Positions 52,163-60,643 of a stretch of 64,000 nt of DNA are shown here, in pieces. The notes under the pieces are model-generated. The model worked only from the letters and a program-made list of their open reading frames with translations, did no database searches and was not told where the DNA came from. The number at the start of each line of letters is the position of its first letter. Position 1 is the stretch's first letter. The stretch comes from Pseudoduganella ginsengisoli (GTDB lineage Bacteria > Pseudomonadota > Gammaproteobacteria > Burkholderiales > Burkholderiaceae_D). The DNA lies in contig NZ_WNLA01000005.1 in assembly GCF_009720865.1 (NCBI RefSeq), positions 1 through 64,000 on the forward strand, in the 5' to 3' direction. Position numbers and translations under genes: made by a program.

Positions 52163-53011
52163 TCAAGCCAGCCAGCGTTTGCGGCGGCGGTAAAACTTCA
52201 TGTCGCGGAAGCTCTTGCGGCCAGCGCCGGACATGCCCAGATAGAATTCCTTGACGTCTTCATTGTTGGCCAGGTCCGATGCGGCGCCTTCCATGACGAC
52301 CCTGCCGTTTTCCAGGATGTAGCCAAAGTCCGCATAGCGCAGCGCCACCATGGTGTTTTGTTCGGCCAGCAGGAAGGACACGTTTTCCTTGGCATTCAAG
52401 TCTTTGACGATGCCAAAGATTTCTTCGACGATTTGCGGCGCAATGCCCATCGATGGCTCGTCCAGCAAGATCATCGATGGCCTGGCCATCAGCGAGCGGC
52501 CAATCGCGCACATTTGCTGTTCACCGCCGGACGTGTAGCCGGCCTGGCTGGTGCGGCGCGTCTTCAGGCGCGGGAAGTAGTGGTACACCTTTTCCAGCGA
52601 TTCGCGCAATTCCGCGCGGCTCTGGCTGCGCGTGTATGCGCCCGTCAACAGGTTTTCTTCAATGGTCAGGTGGCCGAAGCAGTGGCGTCCTTCCATCACT
52701 TGCGACAAGCCCCGCTTGACCAGTTCATTCGGCGTCAACTGGTCGACGCGCTCGCCCTTGAACGTGACTTCGCCTTTGGTGACGTCGCCCCGTTCACCGC
52801 GCAGCAAGGTGGAGATGGTTTTTAACGTGGTTGATTTGCCGGCCCCATTGGCGCCCAGCAGCGCGACAATTTTCCCTTGCGGGACTTGCAGCGAAACGCC
52901 TTTCAGCACGAGGATCACGTGGTCGTAAATCACTTCCACGTTATTGACCGACAGGTAAGGCTGGACCGCGTTGGCGGCGGCAGCGGTTTCTTGGGCAGTG
53001 GCGGTGTTCAT
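52163..53011 (-). CDS. livF: Branched-chain/aromatic acid ABC transporter ATP-binding protein, LivF type
   Basis: 282 residues. Walker A GANGAGKST, Q-loop segment, ABC signature TSGGEQQMCAIGR, Walker B SMILLDEPSMG and the H-loop equivalent AEQNT. It is a LivF-like second ATPase, extended by about 30 residues at both ends (basic C-terminus KSFRDMKFYRRRKRWLA). It powers uptake with LivG and the LivHM permeases. TAGGAAC lies upstream of ATG 53011. The dispersed 33-bp palindrome occupies the gap between it and the binding-protein gene. Confidence 0.92.
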   Translation of the reverse strand: MNTATAQETAAAANAVQPYLSVNNVEVIYDHVILVLKGVSLQVPQGKIVALLGANGAGKSTTLKTISTLLRGERGDVTKGEVTFKGERVDQLTPNELVKRGLSQVMEGRHCFGHLTIEENLLTGAYTRSQSRAELRESLEKVYHYFPRLKTRRTSQAGYTSGGEQQMCAIGRSLMARPSMILLDEPSMGIAPQIVEEIFGIVKDLNAKENVSFLLAEQNTMVALRYADFGYILENGRVVMEGAASDLANNEDVKEFYLGMSGAGRKSFRDMKFYRRRKRWLA

Positions 53012-53024
53012 AAATGTTCCTACA

Positions 53025-53057
53025 ATGTGGATGCCCGGCCTGAAGGCCCGGCACCCA
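53025..53057. repeat. 33-bp dispersed palindrome, copy 2 (inverted)
   Basis: Reads ATGTGGATGCCCGGCC-TGAA-GGCCCGGCACCCA on the plus strand: a stem of 13 pairs with two mismatches. In the gap between livF and the substrate-binding protein gene, where it may tune the relative level of the abundant binding protein. Confidence 0.8.
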
Positions 53058-53101
53058 TGCTGTAAATGATTGCGCCGCCTGCGGGCGGCGCAAAGCAGTG
53101 G

Positions 53102-54406
53102 CTACGACTTGGCGCAGGCCGGCGTGATCTTCTTCTCTTCCGCATACTTGGCCGACGATTCATCGACCAGCTTGCGGGTCAGCGCCTTGTCGCCCACCAC
53201 CCACGTTGGCGTGATGGCATTCCACTTGGCGCCATCCCACTGCTGCACTTTGACGGCGCCCGAACCTTCGTGGTCTTCGCACGACGTTTTCACTGGCGGG
53301 AACATGCCGAACGCGCCCAGCGCTTTTTGGCGCGCTTCATCGATGTTCATGTTTTCCAGGCCCCAGCGCACTTGCTCGCCCGTCATGGGTTTGCCCTTGC
53401 CGAATTTTTCCTGCGCGTGGCGGATCGCTTCCGTCCACAGGATGCCGGCCGTCATGCCGCGCATGTGGTAGACGGAACCAATGCGGTTCTGGTCGGACAA
53501 ATTGCCTTTACCGGCCGCGTACACTTTCTTTCTCAGTTCGTCGATGACGGGGTAATTGCCCGGCGTATTGAACGTCATGGCCGTATAGCCTTTGGCTGCA
53601 TCGCCTGCCGCCACCGTGTCGTCTTCGGAACCGGCCCACCACACGCCCAGCATTTTGTCGCGCGGGAAGCCGTTGCGCTGCGCGGTCTTGATGGCGACGG
53701 AATTCATCACGCCCCAGCCCCACAGGATCACGTAATCCGGCTTGGCCTGGCGGATTTGCAGCCATTGCGACTGCTGTTCGCTGCCGGGTGGCGCGACCGG
53801 GATCTTGATCAGCTCAAAGCCATGCTGCTTGGCCAGCGCTTCCAGCACCGGCAACGGTTCCTTGCCGAACGCGGAATCGTGGTACAGGTGGACAATCTTC
53901 TTGCCTTTCAGCTTGTCCATGCCGCCGGACTTGTCGCCCAGGTATTTGATCATGGCGGCGGCCTGGTTCCAGTAGCTGGTGATCAGCGGGAACACATAAG
54001 GAAACACTTTGCCGTTGGCGGCATCGGAGCGGCCATAGCCCAGGGTCGTCATCGGCACTTTGTCGGTGGCCACGCGGTCCAGGATGCCGTACGCAATGCC
54101 GGTCGACAGCGGATCAACCAGCGTGGCGCCGCCATTCTTGGTTTTCATGCGCTCATAGCATTCGACGCCGCGCGCCGCATTGTATTCAGTTTCGCATTCT
54201 TCCCACGACAGCTTGACCCCATTGATACCGCCATTGGCGTTGACGAGGTTGAAGTAATCGATGATACCGCCATAGAAGCCGGAGCCGCCGGACGCGTAGG
54301 GACCCACGCGGTACGACGGCAAGGCAATGAATTGTTCGGTGTTGGCGAAAGCACCGCCCGCAGTGGCAAGCAGGACAGCGGCAGCAATGGTTTTTACGTA
54401 TGCCAT
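53102..54406 (-). CDS. Periplasmic substrate-binding protein of a Liv-type ABC transporter
   Basis: 434 residues from ATG 54406 (AGGAG 8 bases upstream; a TTG two codons earlier is the alternative). A signal peptide MAYVKTIAAAVLLATAGGAFA is followed by the receptor-family ligand-binding fold (QFIALPSYRVGPYASGGSGFYGG, GGINGVKLSWEECETEYNAARGVECYERM, GWGVMNSVAIKTAQRNG). The sequence matches the branched-chain-type binding proteins that bring in aromatic acids or urea-like compounds rather than true leucine-specific ones. It is the fifth gene of the operon. Confidence 0.9.
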   Translation of the reverse strand: MAYVKTIAAAVLLATAGGAFANTEQFIALPSYRVGPYASGGSGFYGGIIDYFNLVNANGGINGVKLSWEECETEYNAARGVECYERMKTKNGGATLVDPLSTGIAYGILDRVATDKVPMTTLGYGRSDAANGKVFPYVFPLITSYWNQAAAMIKYLGDKSGGMDKLKGKKIVHLYHDSAFGKEPLPVLEALAKQHGFELIKIPVAPPGSEQQSQWLQIRQAKPDYVILWGWGVMNSVAIKTAQRNGFPRDKMLGVWWAGSEDDTVAAGDAAKGYTAMTFNTPGNYPVIDELRKKVYAAGKGNLSDQNRIGSVYHMRGMTAGILWTEAIRHAQEKFGKGKPMTGEQVRWGLENMNIDEARQKALGAFGMFPPVKTSCEDHEGSGAVKVQQWDGAKWNAITPTWVVGDKALTRKLVDESSAKYAEEKKITPACAKS

Positions 54407-54434
54407 GTTCAAGTCTCCTATCTAGGTTGTACGC

Positions 54435-55493
54435 TCAGTGCGGGAAAGGCCACAGGCGTAATTTCTCTTTACCGATTTGCCACAAACGCGCCAGACCGTG
54501 GGGTTCCACGATCAGGAAGAAAATAATCAGGGCGCCAAACACCATCAATTCCAGGTTCGACGCCACGCTGGTTGGCAATGCGAGGCTGTGGGCCAGCACA
54601 TTGAGGAATACTGGCAGCAGCACAATAAACGCGGCGCCCAGGAAGCAGCCGAGTATGGAACCCACGCCGCCAATGATGATCATGAACAGGATGCGGAACG
54701 ACAGTTCCAGGTTGTACGCTTCCGGTTCCACCGTGCCCAGGTAGGCAAACGCGTACAGCGCACCGGCCACGCCGCAGTAGAACGAGCTGACGGCAAACGC
54801 CAGCAGCTTGGTGCGCATCAGGCGGAAGCCAATGACTTCCGCTGCCACGTCCATGTCGCGCACGGCCATCCACGAGCGGCCCACGTTCGAGCGCACCATG
54901 TTTTTTGCCAGCAGCGCCATGACGGCGACCACCAGCAATACCAGCACGTATTTGGCGGCCGGCGTATCGAATGCATAGCCGAGGATTTCAATTTTTTGCG
55001 CGGTGATGACGCCGGATGCGCTGTAGTTGGTCAGCCAGCCAATCTTGGTGAGGCACCAGACGACGAAGAATTGCGTGGCCAAGGTGGCGGCGGCCAGGTA
55101 AAAGCCGCGGATGCGCAGCGATGGCAAGCCAAATGCAATCCCCACCAGCGCGGCGCTCAATCCGCCCAGCACGAAGGCCAGCAAAATTGGAATGCCCGGG
55201 ATGCGCAGCACGAAGTTATACGACGCAAACGCACCGACGGCCATGAAGGCTGCCGTCCCCAATGACAGCTGGCCCGCGTAGCCGGTCAGGATATTTAAGC
55301 CCAGCGCTGCCAGTGAAAAGATCAGGAATGGAATCAGGATCGCCGACAGCATGTACGGCGAGGCGGCGAACGGCAGTACCAGCAGGGCCACCGCCAGCGT
55401 GCCGAACAGCATGCTGCGGTCTTGGCGGATCGGCAGGATTTGGCCGTCCGTTTCATAGCTGGTCTTGAACTGGCCGGTTTCACGATAAATCAT
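54435..55493 (-). CDS. livM: Liv-type ABC permease, LivM
   Basis: 352 residues with about nine to ten membrane helices and the LivM-type EAA loop region (VGRSWMAVRDMDVAAEVIGFRLMRTKLLAFAVSSFYCGVAG). NILTGYAGQLSLGTAAFMAVGAFASY is the typical early motif. AGGAGCAGCC precedes ATG 55493. It pairs with LivH to form the pore. A 102-bp palindromic element separates it from livH. Confidence 0.92.
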   Translation of the reverse strand: MIYRETGQFKTSYETDGQILPIRQDRSMLFGTLAVALLVLPFAASPYMLSAILIPFLIFSLAALGLNILTGYAGQLSLGTAAFMAVGAFASYNFVLRIPGIPILLAFVLGGLSAALVGIAFGLPSLRIRGFYLAAATLATQFFVVWCLTKIGWLTNYSASGVITAQKIEILGYAFDTPAAKYVLVLLVVAVMALLAKNMVRSNVGRSWMAVRDMDVAAEVIGFRLMRTKLLAFAVSSFYCGVAGALYAFAYLGTVEPEAYNLELSFRILFMIIIGGVGSILGCFLGAAFIVLLPVFLNVLAHSLALPTSVASNLELMVFGALIIFFLIVEPHGLARLWQIGKEKLRLWPFPH

Positions 55494-55503
55494 GGCTGCT
55501 CCT

Positions 55504-55605
55504 AAAGTTCTTCAAAAATCGGCGCAGCTAGGCGCGGCGACGATGGCAGTACAAATGGTACGACGAGCCGCGGCAACGACGCTGCGGCGGTTTTTGATGG
55601 ACTTT
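55504..55605. repeat. 102-bp long palindrome between livH and livM
   Basis: The ends are 25-base inverted repeats with four mismatches: AAAGTTCTTCAAAAATCGGC (start) against GTTTTTGATGGACTTT (end). The centre has GTAC-AAATG-GTAC with further pairing GCGGC/GCCGC on both sides, so the whole element could fold into one long hairpin in RNA. It ends at the livH stop codon. Confidence 0.7.
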
Positions 55606-56507
55606 CAGATGCGACGGATGATTTTTTCGCCGAATAGTCCTTCAGGGCGAACGAGGAGGAACAGCAGGGCCAGCACATACGGGAACCAGCCTTCGATACC
55701 GCCGCCCACCATCGGGCCGATATACACTTCCGCCAGTTTTTCCGACGCGCCGATAATCAGGCCGCCGACAATCGCACCCGGCACGGACGTGAAGCCGCCC
55801 AAAATCAGCACGGGCAACGCTTTCAGCGCAATAAAGGTCAGTGCGAATTGCACGCCATTGCGGGCACCCCACAGCAAGCCCGCCACCAGCGCCACCATGC
55901 CGGCCACGGCCCACAGGATGGCCCAGATGCGCTGCAGCGGAATGCCGACGGCCAATGCGGCCTGGTGATCGTCCGCCACGGCGCGCAGCGCGCGGCCCAC
56001 TTTGGTTTTCGAAAACACCAGCGACAGCACTGCCACCATGATGGCGCACACGCCGGCCGCCATCACGTCGAACTGCGACACGATGATGTTGAATTTCTCG
56101 GCCAGGAATTCCAGCGGCACGTCTTCAATTGGCAATTCCAGCTTGTGCACCTGGTTGCCCCAGATCAGTTGCGCCAGCCCTTCGATAAAGAACGTCAGGC
56201 CGATGGTGGCCATGAACAGCGTGATTTCCGGCTGGTTCACCAGGGGCCGCAGCACGACCCGTTCGATGCACAGGCCCAGGATGACCATCGCAACAATGGT
56301 GCCGGGAATCGCCAGCCACAGCGACAGGCCGAATTTGTCCATGATGCCGACGCACGTGAGCGCGGCAAAGAACACCATCGCGCCCTGCGCAAAGTTAAAG
56401 ACGCCGGACGCCTTATAGATCAGCACAAAGCCGATCGCCACCAGCGCATACATGACGCCGGACAGCAGGCCGCCAATCAGCACTTCAAAGAAAAAGCTCA
56501 GGTTCAT
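55605..56507 (-). CDS. livH: Liv-type ABC permease, LivH
   Basis: 300 residues from ATG 56507; a longer frame to 56717 would overlap the livG coding sequence and is rejected. The protein is all-helical with the family start MNLSFFFEVLIGGLLSGVMYALVAIGFVLIYKASGVFNFAQGA (the NFAQG motif) and the EAA-like loop GRALRAVADDHQAALAVGIPLQRI. It forms the second half of the translocation pore. It is the third gene of the operon; its stop lies at the end of a long palindrome. Confidence 0.92.
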   Translation of the reverse strand: MNLSFFFEVLIGGLLSGVMYALVAIGFVLIYKASGVFNFAQGAMVFFAALTCVGIMDKFGLSLWLAIPGTIVAMVILGLCIERVVLRPLVNQPEITLFMATIGLTFFIEGLAQLIWGNQVHKLELPIEDVPLEFLAEKFNIIVSQFDVMAAGVCAIMVAVLSLVFSKTKVGRALRAVADDHQAALAVGIPLQRIWAILWAVAGMVALVAGLLWGARNGVQFALTFIALKALPVLILGGFTSVPGAIVGGLIIGASEKLAEVYIGPMVGGGIEGWFPYVLALLFLLVRPEGLFGEKIIRRI

Positions 56508-56524
56508 GTTTATCCACATCCCCA

Positions 56525-57337
56525 TTAATGGCCACCCAGGTACGCCTTGATGACGTCTTCGTTGCTGCGCACTTCGTCCGGCGTGCCGTCGCCGATTTTT
56601 TTGCCGTAATCGAGTACCACGACGCGGTCGGAAATATCCATGACGACGCCCATGTCGTGTTCGATCAGCACAATGGTGGTGCCGAACTGGTCGTTCACGT
56701 CGAGGATGAAGCGGCACATGTCCTGTTTTTCTTCCACGTTCATGCCGGCCATCGGTTCATCGAGCAGCAGGATTTCCGGTTCCGCCGCCAGTGCGCGGCC
56801 CAGTTCCACGCGTTTTTGCAAGCCGTAAGGCAGGCGGCCCACCGGGGTTTTACGGATTGCCTGGATTTCCAGGAAGTCGATGATTTCTTCGCACTTTTTG
56901 CGGTGCTCGATTTCTTCGCGGCGGGCAGGGCCCCAATACAGCGCCTGCATCAGGAAATTCGACTTCATCTTCAGGTTGCGGCCCGTCATGATGTTGTCGA
57001 GTACCGTCATGCCCTTGAACAGCGCGATGTTCTGGAACGTGCGGGCAATGCCGGATTTCGCGGCCTGGTAGCAATCCATGTTCTTGCGGTGCTCGCCCCG
57101 GTAAATGATTTCACCTTCCTGCGGGCGGTACACGCCATTGATCACGTTCAGCATCGAGCTTTTACCGGCGCCATTCGGGCCGATGATGGCGCGGATTTCA
57201 TGCTGGCGCACGTTGAACGAAATATTGGTCAGCGCTTTCACGCCGCCAAACGACAGCGAGATATTGCGCAAGTCGAGGATTTCCGGGCCGATGCGGCGCG
57301 CTGCATTGAACAGCGCATCAGGTTCATTCATTTGCAT
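56525..57337 (-). CDS. livG: Liv-type ABC transporter ATP-binding protein, LivG type
   Basis: 270 residues. Walker A GPNGAGKSS, Q-loop (FQNIALFKGM), the signature-like LPYGLQKRVELGRAL, Walker B EILLLDEPMAGMN and the H-loop LIEHDMG. The longer insertion around MKSNFLMQALYWGPARREE is typical of LivG. AGGAGAAC precedes the ATG. It is the second gene of the operon, 13 bases after the AMP ligase. Confidence 0.92.
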   Translation of the reverse strand: MQMNEPDALFNAARRIGPEILDLRNISLSFGGVKALTNISFNVRQHEIRAIIGPNGAGKSSMLNVINGVYRPQEGEIIYRGEHRKNMDCYQAAKSGIARTFQNIALFKGMTVLDNIMTGRNLKMKSNFLMQALYWGPARREEIEHRKKCEEIIDFLEIQAIRKTPVGRLPYGLQKRVELGRALAAEPEILLLDEPMAGMNVEEKQDMCRFILDVNDQFGTTIVLIEHDMGVVMDISDRVVVLDYGKKIGDGTPDEVRSNEDVIKAYLGGH

Positions 57338-57350
57338 GCTGTTCTCCTGG

Positions 57351-59294
57351 TCACGCAGCCGCCTGCACGGCAGGCAGTTTTTTGCAATCCCGGATCACGA
57401 GGTCGGCCGACACCTTGCCGGTGCGGCCATCCTCGAACTTGACCTGGGTTTCGATAAATTGCGATCCCTTGCCGGTATACAGCGCATCGATCAGCACCGC
57501 ATATTTTTCAGCGACGAACTTGCGGCGCACTTTGCGGGTGCGGGTCAGCTCATCGTCATCCGGATCGAGTTCCTTGTGCAGCACGAGGAAGCGGGAAATC
57601 TGCGTGTTGCCCATCGAAGGCTCGGCCGCCAGGCCGGCATTGACCTGCTCGACGCATTCCTGCATCAATTCATACGTGGCCGGATGCGACGCCAGGTCCG
57701 TATAGCCGGAATACGCAATGCCGCGGCGTTCGGCCCAGTTGCCCACGGCGCCCATGTCGATATTGATGAAGGCGCACACCTGGTCGCGGCCATGGCCAAA
57801 GGCCACGGCTTCCTTAATGTATGGGAAGAACTTGAGTTTATTTTCAATGTAGTTGGGCGCGAACATCGTGCCGCAATTCATGCGCCCCACGTCGGCAGCG
57901 CGGTCGATGATTTTCAAGTGGCCTTCGCTGTCGAACATGCCGGCATCGCCCGTGTGGAAATAGCCATGCTGGTCGATGGCTTCCGCCGTCGCGTCCGGAC
58001 GCTTGTAATAGCCATCCATCAACGTGGCGGATTTCACCAGCACTTCGCCATTGTCAGCCAGTTTGACTTCGACGCCCGGGGCAGGCAAGCCCACGCTGTC
58101 GAACTTGATTTTGCCGTCCGGCTGCAGGCATACATAGGCGCACGTTTCCGTGGAACCGTACAACTGCTTGAGGTTGACGCCGATCGAGCGGTAAAAGCGG
58201 AACAAGTCAGGACCGATGGCGGCGCCTGCCGTGTAGGCGACACGGATGCGCGACATGCCCAGCACATTTTTCAGCGGGCCGTAAATCAGCACGTTGCCCA
58301 GTGCATACTTGAACCGGTCGCCGAAGGCCACGGGTTTGCCGTCCAGGATATCGGCGCCCACGCGCCTGGCCACGTCCATGAAATAGTCAAACAAGCCTTT
58401 TTTCAACTTGCCCGCGTCGTCCATGCGGATCGTCACATTGGTCAGCAAATTTTCAAATACGCGCGGCGGCGCGAAATAGCACGTTGGGCCGATTTCGCGC
58501 ATGTCCGTCATGACGGTTTCGCCGGATTCCGGGCAATTGACGGTGAAGCCTGCCACCATTGCCTGGGCTAGCGAAAACAGGCAATCGCCGACCCACGCCA
58601 TCGGCAAATACGACAGGATGTCTTCATTGTCGGTCAATTGGTCGAAGCCCACGCTGCCGGCGCCGGCCGACATCAGCGCGTGGTGCGTCTGGCACACGCC
58701 TTTGGGTTTGCCCGTGGTGCCGGACGTATACAGGATGACGGCGTTATCGCTGCTGCGGCCTTCCTCCACCTGCGCTTCAAAAAAGCCGGGATGGGCTTTG
58801 TCGTACGCGCGGCCCAGTTCCTGGACTTGGGCGAACGATTGCAATTCCTTGTGCGTGTAATGGCGCATGCCGCGCTCATCGTCATATAACACGTGCGCAA
58901 TGCGCGGGCACTGTTCCTTTAATTCCAGGAGCTTGTCGACCTGTTCCTGGTCTTCCACTACGGCAAATGCGATTTCCGCGTTATCCAGCACGAACGCCAT
59001 GTCGGCGGCCGGTGCATCCTGGTACAGCGGCACAGGCACGCCGCCCAGGCATTGGGCCGCCAGCATGGACCAGTACAGCCGGGGCCGGTTATCGCCAATG
59101 ATGGCAAGGTTCATGCCGCGCTGGAAGCCCAGCGCTGCCAGTCCGCACGCCAATGCGCGGACTTCATCATTGACCTGGGCCCAGTTCCACGTTTGCCAGA
59201 TACCGAGATATTTTTCACGGTATGCAGGCTTGTGGGGCCGCTCCTTCCCATGCTGCAATAAGCGGCGTGGGAATGTATCCATTGCTGTGTGCAC
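57351..59294 (-). CDS. Long-chain-type AMP-dependent acyl-CoA ligase
   Basis: 647 residues from GTG 59294, chosen because AAGGAG lies 6 bases upstream; ATG 59282 and 59309 are alternatives. The ATP-binding P-loop is YTSGTTGKPKG, followed by the A5-like QLYGSTETCAYV and A7 motif GYFHTGDAG. Residues align with the large ligases of aromatic or fatty acid activation that open Liv operons in Burkholderiales. It makes the acyl-CoA from the imported acid. First gene of the operon; upstream lies a degraded copy of the 33-bp palindrome. Confidence 0.88.
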   Translation of the reverse strand: MHTAMDTFPRRLLQHGKERPHKPAYREKYLGIWQTWNWAQVNDEVRALACGLAALGFQRGMNLAIIGDNRPRLYWSMLAAQCLGGVPVPLYQDAPAADMAFVLDNAEIAFAVVEDQEQVDKLLELKEQCPRIAHVLYDDERGMRHYTHKELQSFAQVQELGRAYDKAHPGFFEAQVEEGRSSDNAVILYTSGTTGKPKGVCQTHHALMSAGAGSVGFDQLTDNEDILSYLPMAWVGDCLFSLAQAMVAGFTVNCPESGETVMTDMREIGPTCYFAPPRVFENLLTNVTIRMDDAGKLKKGLFDYFMDVARRVGADILDGKPVAFGDRFKYALGNVLIYGPLKNVLGMSRIRVAYTAGAAIGPDLFRFYRSIGVNLKQLYGSTETCAYVCLQPDGKIKFDSVGLPAPGVEVKLADNGEVLVKSATLMDGYYKRPDATAEAIDQHGYFHTGDAGMFDSEGHLKIIDRAADVGRMNCGTMFAPNYIENKLKFFPYIKEAVAFGHGRDQVCAFINIDMGAVGNWAERRGIAYSGYTDLASHPATYELMQECVEQVNAGLAAEPSMGNTQISRFLVLHKELDPDDDELTRTRKVRRKFVAEKYAVLIDALYTGKGSQFIETQVKFEDGRTGKVSADLVIRDCKKLPAVQAAA

Positions 59295-59350
59295 TTTCGT
59301 CTCCTTCATAGCCCCGGTTGGATGAAGCTGCGATAATTATGTTCAAGCTA

Positions 59351-59384
59351 TGGCGTGCAGGACCTTCAGGTCGGGCAACCACAT
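59351..59384. repeat. 33-bp dispersed palindrome, degraded copy
   Basis: TGGCGTGCAGGACCTTCAGGTCGGGCAACCACAT: the same order of blocks as the other copies with about six substitutions. In the leader region of the AMP-ligase operon. Confidence 0.6.
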
Positions 59385-59443
59385 CTCTTATAAGTGCTTT
59401 TTAAGTGTGATGAATATTAGCCTGCGTTTCCCTGCAGAGTTGT

Positions 59444-59475
59444 CTTTTTGACGACAATCAAACCACTTTTTGACG
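59444..59475. promoter_or_regulatory. Direct repeat in the ligase/Crp-Fnr divergent gap
   Basis: CTTTTTGACG occurs twice, 22 bases apart (59444-59453 and 59466-59475), two helical turns on the same face, just ahead of the Crp/Fnr-type gene. TTGACG can also serve as a -35. Confidence 0.35.
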
Positions 59476-59488
59476 TTGCCTTGCAACA

Positions 59489-60193
59489 ATGACTACTAAG
59501 CAACCAACCCAGCAGCCGACTTTGATTGAATCCCTCCACGCGGCCACGTGGGCGCCTGTGCTGACGCCGGAGCAAATGGCCCGTGTCGAAGCGGATTGCT
59601 ATGAAGTATTCGTGCCGAAGGGCGGGTTCGTCTGCCACAAGGGCGAGGTAGTGGACCACTGGGTCGGTATCGTCAGCGGCATGGTCAAGATGAATAACTT
59701 TTCGCCGAACGGGAAAAGCGTGACGTTTACTGGCGTGCCGCAGGGCAGCTGGTTTGGCGAAGGGTCGCTGCTAAAGAATGAATTGCGAAAATACGACGCC
59801 ATGGCGTTGCGTGACAGCCGCATTGCACGCATGCCCGCCGATACTTTTAATTGGCTGCTGGAAACTAGCCTGCCGTTTACGCGGTTTTTGCTCATGCAGC
59901 TCAACGAGCGGCTCGGACAGTTTATCGGCATGGTGGAAAACGAGCGCCTGCTCGATGTCGATACGCGCGTGGCGCGCTGCCTGGCTGGACTGTTCAATAC
60001 GCAGTTGTATCCGGGAACGGAACACCTGGTGCAAATTTCGCAGGAAGAAGTGGGGCTGTTGTCGGGTGCGTCGCGGCAGCGGGCCAACCAGGCGCTGCAA
60101 GTGCTGGAAAAACAGGGCTTGCTGCGCCTCGACTATGGCGGTATCCGGATTCTCGATCTCGACGGGTTGCGCAATTTTGAAGCGCACACGTGA
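59489..60193 (+). CDS. Crp/Fnr family transcriptional regulator
   Basis: 234 residues. The cyclic-nucleotide-binding-like domain occupies about 18-145 (GGFVCHKGEVVDHWVGIVSGMVKM, WFGEGSLLK), without the cysteines of an Fnr iron-sulfur cluster, and a helical dimer segment links to a winged helix (LVQISQEEVGLLSGASRQRANQALQVLEKQGLLRLDYGGIRIL). cAMP contact residues (GELAL, RS) are not clear, so the effector is open. It is divergent from the AMP-ligase operon by a 190-base gap with two repeats, which makes it a good candidate for that operon's regulator. Confidence 0.9.
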   Translation: MTTKQPTQQPTLIESLHAATWAPVLTPEQMARVEADCYEVFVPKGGFVCHKGEVVDHWVGIVSGMVKMNNFSPNGKSVTFTGVPQGSWFGEGSLLKNELRKYDAMALRDSRIARMPADTFNWLLETSLPFTRFLLMQLNERLGQFIGMVENERLLDVDTRVARCLAGLFNTQLYPGTEHLVQISQEEVGLLSGASRQRANQALQVLEKQGLLRLDYGGIRILDLDGLRNFEAHT

Positions 60194-60225
60194 CACCGGC
60201 AGGCTCAATTCCAACCTGAAAATCT

Positions 60226-60243
60226 GTGTTAGTGCGCTAACAC
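60226..60243. promoter_or_regulatory. Inverted repeat upstream of the small membrane protein gene
   Basis: GTGTTAG-TGCG-CTAACAC: 7-bp arms, 4-base centre. The TGTTAG/CTAACA arms recall LacI-family operators but with a wider centre. Located 56 bases before ATG 60299. Confidence 0.3.
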
Positions 60244-60298
60244 TGACAGGCGTATAGTTGGATTAAGCTGTGGCATGGCACTCACCGGAGGAGCAAAC

Positions 60299-60571
60299 AT
60301 GGATACCTTGGCACGCCAAGTAGGCGAAACCCTGGTCGCACGCGGTACGGCAGCGGCCATATCACGATGGGGCATTTGGAGAGTCGCAGGCTGGCTTGGC
60401 GCGGCCGCGCTGCTGGCTTATTACTTCGGCTCACGCTACCGCGCACAGCACGCGACGCCGCTGCTGGCCGCGCCGGAAGCCGGCAAGGGAACGACACCGC
60501 CGCCCGACCAGGAACGGCGCCGCGTGCCGGATTTTGAACACCACCAGGACGAGTCGCGCACGTTGCATTGA
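60299..60571 (+). CDS. Small single-pass membrane protein
   Basis: 90 residues from ATG 60299, with GGAGG upstream. One membrane helix (about 25-45, WRVAGWLGAAALLAYYFGSRY) and a charged, disordered tail rich in Pro, Glu and Arg (PPPDQERRRVPDFEHHQDESRTLH). I do not recognise a family and give no function. It follows the Crp/Fnr gene with an inverted repeat between them. Confidence 0.65.
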   Translation: MDTLARQVGETLVARGTAAAISRWGIWRVAGWLGAAALLAYYFGSRYRAQHATPLLAAPEAGKGTTPPPDQERRRVPDFEHHQDESRTLH

Positions 60572-60643
60572 GCGGCAAGATACTATCCCGGCTGGACATG
60601 GCGCAGGGTATGATAGAGCCAAGTAGACAGCACTGCCTCGCTC

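Noticed and set aside
55605..56717. livH start at 56717
   Set aside because: The extra 70 residues are out of register with the livG coding sequence and lack a permease pattern; ATG 56507 gives the family start.
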